A DNA stretch of 30,329 bases from Alphaproteobacteria bacterium. Its GTDB lineage: Bacteria; Pseudomonadota; Alphaproteobacteria; Puniceispirillales; Puniceispirillaceae. Made by a program: the position numbers and the translations under genes. The stretch is taken from NCBI GenBank assembly GCA_022425565.1, contig JAKMFG010000302.1, positions 1 to 30,329 of the forward strand, written 5' to 3'. Of the stretch, positions 25,913-30,329 are shown piece by piece. The notes below the pieces were generated by a model. It saw nothing but the letters and a program-made list of their open reading frames with translations. It was not told the origin of the DNA and did not search any database. Numbering within the stretch: the stretch's first letter is position 1; each line of letters opens with the position of its first letter.

Positions 25913-26473
25913 TCAGCCTTGCAGCACACGCCGCATCATTGGCAGGTAATGGTCCAGCGGCGGTACATCGAGGCCTGCAACCTTGCCCTTGTCGTCACAG
26001 CGCCGGACAAGCAGAATCTGGTCGAGATAGAGGTTTTCCTCAAAGGTGGCGCGTTCATCGGCATTCATCGGGCCACCTTGAAGTTTCAGCGAATGGACCG
26101 AGGCGTCGGACAGCCCATCGTGATAGGCGCTGTCCACAGCGCAGAGATAGCGCTTGGCATCCACATGGTTCTTCACCGCCTCGACCACGAGCGGCGGGAA
26201 AGCCCCCGCAAGGATGCGCGCCCCGGCATGTTCATGGAACCTGTCCTTGGTGTCTTCCATGGTGAAGGATCCGTGCTCGGAGGTGAAATGGCCGATGTCG
26301 TGGACCAGCGCGGCGACGATGGTGGTCTCGTCGGCGCCCGCCTCGGCGGCAAAATGCGCTGCCTGCAGCATATGTTCTGAAATGGTCACGGGCTCGCCGA
26401 GATATTCCTCGTCACCCTGATTGGTGAATATATCGATGATGGTGGTGATCACCTCTTCGGTAGTGCTGTTCAT
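25913..26473 (-). CDS. HD-domain diiron oxygenase, PhnZ/TmpB-like
   Basis: The 186-residue protein is a compact HD-domain protein of the PhnZ/TmpB type. These are mixed-valence diiron oxygenases that cleave the C-P bond of 1-hydroxy-phosphonates. From memory PhnZ uses H34, H58, D59, H80, H104 and D161 as ligands. Here H34 (TISEHML), H58-D59 (LVHDIGH), H80 (RFHEHAG), H103 (KNHVDAKRYLC) and D160 (RRCDD) fall at the same or one-off positions. Y24 and E27, the induced-fit pair, are also present (EEYLGEPV). This spacing is more specific than a generic HD phosphohydrolase. Its ATG overlaps the stop of the upstream 2-oxoglutarate dioxygenase gene by 4 nt, the tmpA-tmpB order. Substrate is inferred. 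Confidence 0.82.
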   Translation of the reverse strand: MNSTTEEVITTIIDIFTNQGDEEYLGEPVTISEHMLQAAHFAAEAGADETTIVAALVHDIGHFTSEHGSFTMEDTKDRFHEHAGARILAGAFPPLVVEAVKNHVDAKRYLCAVDSAYHDGLSDASVHSLKLQGGPMNADERATFEENLYLDQILLVRRCDDKGKVAGLDVPPLDHYLPMMRRVLQG

Positions 26474-27615
26474 GATTGTGCCCCTTGCTCACTGATCATG
26501 GACGCCAGTTTGGATTTCATCCCGTCCTTGTCCGGATAACAGCCCTGAAGCCAGCGTGTGCCGTCCCCGCTATATCCCTTGCGGGCGTGAAGCACCCGTG
26601 TGTTGTCGACAATGAAGGACTCGCCCGGCTGCAGCTTGAAAGCGACCTGCATCTGCGGGTCGTCCACCAGTTCGCCAAGCCGCCGGTAGGCCCGGTAATA
26701 GGCATTCATCTTGTCGAAGGGGATGTCGGTAAAGGCTGCGGCAGAGCGGTTGTTGAACCGTACGCTTGTCAACTCGCCGTCTGGCGTGCACTCCAGCATC
26801 GGGCGCCGGGAATGCAGGGCAACGCCCTTCGAGCCTTCATAGGAGAAGGCGGCGCAGTGCTGGCTCAACAGCTCGAAATCCTCGGGGTTTTCTTCATGCA
26901 GCCGGCGCGCGCAGGCAAAGCCGTCAACAACGATGCTGTCCCCGCCCTCGGCCGAGTTTTCAAGGCAATACAGGATCTGCATGGTCGGAACCGGGTCGCG
27001 GTAAGGGTTGTCGGTATGTGCCTGCAGGCCAAGGCCCGTATAGGCGAGATTGACCGGGTTCACCTCGGTCCTGACCTCGAACCACTTGCCGTAATTCGTC
27101 TCACGCACATAGCCGAACAGCGATGCCACATCCAGCAGTGCGCCGCTCTCGACCGGACCAGCACTGACCTTGGCGACGCCATGGCGGTTCAGCCCCTGGA
27201 GCCAGTCGAGCAGCACGGCCGGGTCATCATGCAGTGCGTCAAAATCCGCACAGGGCATGGCGTTGCTAAGGCGCTGGTCCCAGGCCTCCACATCGGGAGC
27301 CAGCCGGAAGCCGCTTGCCGCGGGTGCCGTGTCATAGCTGTGCGCGGAAAGCCAGTCGGGTTCAAAGGCGATGTCCTGATCGCGGTCGGAAAAGCGGACC
27401 ATCACCTTGCCGCCTGCAAGTTCGGCCGAGCGGATCACCAGATCATCAGGGATATCGGTGATGCTGATCAGCCGCTGGCCGTTCTGGGGTGACCTGGTGT
27501 TGGCATCAGGCGCATTGTCCCGCAGCCAGACCGCGTGGAACCGCATATCGTGTTCGCCACCATTGGCGCAGACAAGAACGTCACCTTTTTCGGCGACGGT
27601 GACGGAGGTAATCAT
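26470..27615 (-). CDS. Gamma-butyrobetaine-hydroxylase-like Fe(II)/2-oxoglutarate dioxygenase, TmpA-like
   Basis: The 381-residue protein has an N-terminal GBBH-like domain (about 1-95, with HAVWLRDN) and a C-terminal TauD/TfdA dioxygenase domain. The iron triad is visible as H200-T-D202 (LQAHTDNPYRDP) and H343 (RVLHARKGY), with R354 as the likely 2-oxoglutarate contact. Y175, W178/F179 and Y192 lie where butyrobetaine hydroxylase builds its aromatic cage for a trimethylammonium group. Known relatives hydroxylate butyrobetaine, trimethyllysine or 2-trimethylaminoethylphosphonate (TmpA). The 4-nt overlap with a PhnZ/TmpB-like HD gene favours the last. The WLRDN motif is followed by NAPDANTRSP, without the zinc-binding cysteines of human BBOX. 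CGGAGACC precedes the ATG. Confidence 0.82.
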   Translation of the reverse strand: MITSVTVAEKGDVLVCANGGEHDMRFHAVWLRDNAPDANTRSPQNGQRLISITDIPDDLVIRSAELAGGKVMVRFSDRDQDIAFEPDWLSAHSYDTAPAASGFRLAPDVEAWDQRLSNAMPCADFDALHDDPAVLLDWLQGLNRHGVAKVSAGPVESGALLDVASLFGYVRETNYGKWFEVRTEVNPVNLAYTGLGLQAHTDNPYRDPVPTMQILYCLENSAEGGDSIVVDGFACARRLHEENPEDFELLSQHCAAFSYEGSKGVALHSRRPMLECTPDGELTSVRFNNRSAAAFTDIPFDKMNAYYRAYRRLGELVDDPQMQVAFKLQPGESFIVDNTRVLHARKGYSGDGTRWLQGCYPDKDGMKSKLASMISEQGAQS

Positions 27616-27692
27616 GCTGGGTCTCCGTGAGTGACCGTTTCGAAAAACCGTATCACGAATTTTGCAGGTTGATCCATGCGTGGCAGGCCAGA

Positions 27693-28577
27693 TTATTTCC
27701 GCTCTGCTGCTGCTGGCAGCCTGTCGTAATCCTCACGGGCATCCTGCAGGAAGGGATACTGTGCCCGGGCGTGATCAAGCGTCGCCCGTGACAGGGTCCA
27801 GCGGGCAAATGTCTCGTCGGTACCCAGTCTTTGCAGTGGCACGGTTTCGTCCATCCACGGTTCGATCAGCATGGACTCGCCAAAATCGGTGCCGGCCCGG
27901 TTCAAGCTGGCGAAATAGACCTGATTTTCAACAGCTCTTGTGGTGGCAAACGCATGCCATGTGTGAAAGGTTTCATCCCGGCAGAAGGCCGTCGGGTGCA
28001 GGATAACATCGACCCCGTGCCGGCGGGCCAGTATGCGTGACAGCTCTGGAATGCGGATGTCGTAACAGATGATTGTCCCGAAGGTGAAGCCGCCCGCTTC
28101 GAATACCAGCAGCCGGTCGCCCCTTGTGAAATAGTCCTTTTCTGTGGAATCGCCGAACTGCGCGATATGCAGTTTGTCGTAATGCCCGGCAATGCCGCCA
28201 TCAGCCCCGATCAGTGTCTGGGTGATATAGTGAGTGATATTGGCCGCGCCTGCCGGGCCCTGCGGATCGGCCTGGCGTGCCATACCGGCAAGGACTGGGG
28301 TCCGGTGCGCCATCGCCACCTGGCGAAGCCGGTTGATCGTCGGGCTGTCCTCCAGAGATTCGGCCATCTCGTCGATCTGGTCGAAGCAGGAACGGGCATA
28401 TTCGAGGGTGCCAAGTTCGGGAAGGACGACAAGATCGACCGGCCCGCCGGCTGTTAGCTCACCGTCAATGGCGGCTGCAACGCGGTCTGTATGCGCGTCC
28501 CGTTCTGTCGCGGTGGTCATGGCCGGGACATCGATCTGGCAGGCCAGCAGGGTCACGCTTTCATTCATTTCAGGCAT
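27693..28577 (-). CDS. Carbon-nitrogen hydrolase (nitrilase superfamily)
   Basis: The 294-residue protein has the Glu-Lys-Cys triad of the nitrilase/amidase superfamily. The glutamate is in VVLPELGTLEY, the lysine in HYDKLHIAQFG and the cysteine in GTIICYDIRIPELSR. Such enzymes hydrolyse amides, N-carbamoyl compounds or nitriles; the substrate cannot be read from sequence. It resembles the Nit/omega-amidase-like branch more than true nitrilases, an impression only. The start at 28577 has AGGA 5 nt upstream; the next ATG is 9 nt later. The dioxygenase gene begins 77 nt downstream on the same strand, so one transcript is possible. Confidence 0.88.
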   Translation of the reverse strand: MPEMNESVTLLACQIDVPAMTTATERDAHTDRVAAAIDGELTAGGPVDLVVLPELGTLEYARSCFDQIDEMAESLEDSPTINRLRQVAMAHRTPVLAGMARQADPQGPAGAANITHYITQTLIGADGGIAGHYDKLHIAQFGDSTEKDYFTRGDRLLVFEAGGFTFGTIICYDIRIPELSRILARRHGVDVILHPTAFCRDETFHTWHAFATTRAVENQVYFASLNRAGTDFGESMLIEPWMDETVPLQRLGTDETFARWTLSRATLDHARAQYPFLQDAREDYDRLPAAAERK

Positions 28578-28640
28578 CCGGTCCTGCCCATCCTTTCGGG
28601 GCGAGCGCCGATGCGCCCTGATGGTTTTGGCCCTTTGTCG

Positions 28641-29288
28641 CTAGGGGGTTCGCGGAAAACAGTTTCGCAGGGTCGCCTTGGCACATGAATCCAGATATGC
28701 GGCGGCCCTCTGCTTGTCCGCCTGACTGATGGTTCTTGCCAGCTTGCCAAGGTTCTGGCGTGCGCCGGGCGCGTTCCGGCGTTCAGCTATGGTCCACCAG
28801 AAATGGGCCTTGGCATGATCGGCGTCAGGGTTTGTCTTGTCGAAATAGACATTGCCAAGTTGAACCGGTGCCGCCGCATGTCCGTTCAGCGCCGCTTCCC
28901 GAAGATAGTGCACGGCGTTATCGAAATCGCGGTCGATGCCGCGGCCCTGATCAAATGCCAGACCCGCTGCATATTGCCCAAGCATGTGACCTGATTCTGC
29001 TGCCGCGAGAAACCACAGCAGGGCTTCGCGGTCGTCCTGGTCCACACCGGCACCTTTGCCGTGCATGACCCCCATCGTGTATTGGGCACGCGGATCGCCA
29101 TTGGCGGCATAGAGGCTGATATAATACAGCGCCTCATCGAACTTGCCGGCCTCCAGCGCTTGGAAACCGCGCTCATATTCCTCTGCACTGGCATCAGCAC
29201 TGGCCTCGCCGGCCGCCCCGGCAGCAATGCTGAACAACAGCGTAACACCAGCAACAAGAGAGGTGATGTGTCTGGAGGGCGTAATCAT
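28641..29288 (-). CDS. Secreted Sel1-repeat protein
   Basis: From the ATG at 29288 the 215-residue protein begins with a signal peptide (hydrophobic core about 8-22, ending AAGAAGEASA). About three Sel1-like TPR-type repeats follow: DPRAQYTMGVMHGKGAGV...ALLWFLAAAESGH, then LGQYAAGLAFDQGRGI...AVHYLREAALNGH, then a degenerate APVQLGNVYFD repeat. Sel1 repeats are protein-protein interaction scaffolds; no specific partner is evident. AAGG lies 5 nt before this ATG. The alternative ATG at 29303 lacks a ribosome binding site. Two cysteines near the C-terminus may form a disulfide. Probably periplasmic. Confidence 0.82.
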   Translation of the reverse strand: MITPSRHITSLVAGVTLLFSIAAGAAGEASADASAEEYERGFQALEAGKFDEALYYISLYAANGDPRAQYTMGVMHGKGAGVDQDDREALLWFLAAAESGHMLGQYAAGLAFDQGRGIDRDFDNAVHYLREAALNGHAAAPVQLGNVYFDKTNPDADHAKAHFWWTIAERRNAPGARQNLGKLARTISQADKQRAAAYLDSCAKATLRNCFPRTP

Positions 29289-29410
29289 AGAAACCTTCAC
29301 CATTCTAGCGAGCGATAGGTTGCTTCCTTCTCAACCTTGGGGCGCAACCATATCATAAATGAGCAAAGACATTGCAGATGCGTGCTGCCAGCTAAGGACC
29401 GTAACCAAAG

Positions 29411-29743
29411 CTAACCCTTTGTATCCCCGTCCATCCCATTTGAAAGCATATCCAAAGTGACATTGCCGGCGACCTTGAATCCCCAAACTGGCCCATCATT
29501 GATCTCGACCTTCGCCCCCATTGCCTTGAGTTGCTCACGGATGGGTTTTAATTTTTCAGAGAAGTTTTCCAAGGCTTCTTTGCTGGGGAAAAAGTGGTTT
29601 ACCAAAGACACATTTGCAGAGAGGTCTACTCTGTAAACGAGAAGCATGCTTTCGGTTAGATCAATGGTTTCAGACAGGTGTGACCTGACTGAATGTTTCA
29701 TCAATTCATTGGCAAACGTGATTTTGATGGTTCGGACCCACAT
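29411..29743 (-). CDS. Unknown small protein (110 aa) in AT-richer DNA
   Basis: I do not recognise the family. The protein begins MWVRTIKITFANELMKHSVR. It has an alternating beta/alpha character, with SKEALENFSEKLKPIREQLKAMG as a likely amphipathic helix, so a small ferredoxin-like fold similar to antibiotic-biosynthesis monooxygenases is conceivable but unproven. There is no signal peptide or membrane segment. An excellent AGGAGG sits 6 nt before the ATG, which makes it a real gene. Base composition is clearly more AT-rich than the genes to its left. Confidence 0.7.
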   Translation of the reverse strand: MWVRTIKITFANELMKHSVRSHLSETIDLTESMLLVYRVDLSANVSLVNHFFPSKEALENFSEKLKPIREQLKAMGAKVEINDGPVWGFKVAGNVTLDMLSNGMDGDTKG

Positions 29744-29910
29744 TAATTCCTCCTTTTTGGATGGCTATGTTCATGTGGCTTGCCCGCTACTTCCATAGCA
29801 GTCGGATTCTTGAATTTATGTCAGCGCCAGATGGCATTGATAGAGAGCCTTGCTGTTTCCAGCATTTGAACGCTAAATCGACTTAGAATGAGTGCAAAGC
29901 AGAGCAGAAC

Positions 29911-30329
29911 ATGCCGTCAAATAAAATCAAAATCGATATGGCATTGGTGTTGGCTGCAGGAGTGCTTTGGTCAACTGTAGGTATTGGCGTGCGCCTTATC
30001 GAGGCAGCCAATGTATGGCAAATCTTGCTATATCGTTCGATAAGCCTCTCGCTTTTCTTATTATTGATCATTGCTTGTCTGAATAAATCCAACCCTATCT
30101 CATCCTTGATAAATACAGGATATGCTGGATTGATCGGCGGCTTTGCCCTGCTTGCAGCTTATTCTGGCGGCATCTATTCCATCCAGAAAATTTCAGTAGC
30201 CAACGCACTATTGCTATTTGCGACAGCTCCGTTTTTTGCTGCGTTGCTAGGCAGATTTTTCTTGGGTGAGAAAATTGGTTTTACAACCTGGTCTGCAATA
30301 GCCGCTGCCTTAGTGGGTGTTTTCATAAT
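29911..30329 (+). CDS. EamA/DMT-family transporter, 3' end cut by the window
   Basis: The ATG at 29911 opens a frame that runs off the right edge; about 139 residues are visible. They form a series of hydrophobic helices: MALVLAAGVLWSTVGIGVRL, ISLSLFLLLIIACL, YAGLIGGFALLAAYSGGIYS, NALLLFATAPFFAALLGRFF and a fifth starting at the edge. The ALLLFATAPFFAALLGRFFLGEKIG segment is typical of EamA-domain drug/metabolite transporters, which have ten helices in all. An in-frame stop lies 27 nt before the ATG. The ribosome binding site is weak. Cargo is unknown. It shares the AT-rich composition of the neighbouring small gene. Confidence 0.85.
   Translation, partial: MPSNKIKIDMALVLAAGVLWSTVGIGVRLIEAANVWQILLYRSISLSLFLLLIIACLNKSNPISSLINTGYAGLIGGFALLAAYSGGIYSIQKISVANALLLFATAPFFAALLGRFFLGEKIGFTTWSAIAAALVGVFI

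Overview
The window looks like chromosomal DNA of a fairly GC-rich alphaproteobacterium. The reasons are the gene order aroA-cmk-rpsA-ihfB-lapA-trpF-trpB-trpA-accD-folC, the AddA-type recombinase/helicase, the FYDLN-acid (TIGR02300) protein next to a tRNA-Ala, and the rnd-lptC-lptA-lptB-ptsN cluster. Methylated-amine and phosphonate oxidation genes suggest a marine heterotroph, perhaps SAR116-like or a Rhodospirillales relative. That placement is inference only.

Left part (1-18442), housekeeping. addA runs in from the left edge on the plus strand and is followed by trxA. A ten-gene block on the minus strand then reads aroA, cmk, rpsA, a Rho-independent terminator, ihfB, lapA, trpF, trpB, trpA, accD, folC. 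To its right on the plus strand are the FYDLN-acid protein gene, tRNA-Ala(GGC) and a strong terminator. Next on the minus strand come ptsN and the LPS-transport block rnd-lptC-lptA-lptB. The rpoN and hpf genes that usually lie between lptB and ptsN are missing.

Right part (18443-30329), accessory. A plus-strand unit encodes a dimethylglycine/sarcosine dehydrogenase-like flavoprotein with a GcvT-type C-terminus, a second FAD oxidoreductase and a 47-residue unknown protein. It is followed by a perfect 10-10-10 inverted repeat. Two exported-protein genes come next: a ten-cysteine secreted protein of no family I recognise, and a stand-alone inverse-autotransporter-type beta-barrel. A repeat-bearing spacer leads to a small cupin gene with a clear terminator. 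On the minus strand lie a carbon-nitrogen hydrolase gene and a compact unit encoding a gamma-butyrobetaine-hydroxylase-like dioxygenase, a PhnZ/TmpB-like HD-domain oxygenase and a glutathione S-transferase. A Sel1-repeat protein gene follows. The last ~1 kb is visibly AT-richer and holds a small unknown gene and the start of an EamA-type transporter gene.

Working hypothesis: the dioxygenase/HD pair resembles TmpA/TmpB, which turn 2-trimethylaminoethylphosphonate into glycine betaine and phosphate. The flavoprotein unit about 4 kb away could act further down betaine demethylation (dimethylglycine or sarcosine to glycine). The first betaine demethylation enzyme and a phosphonate transporter are not in the window.
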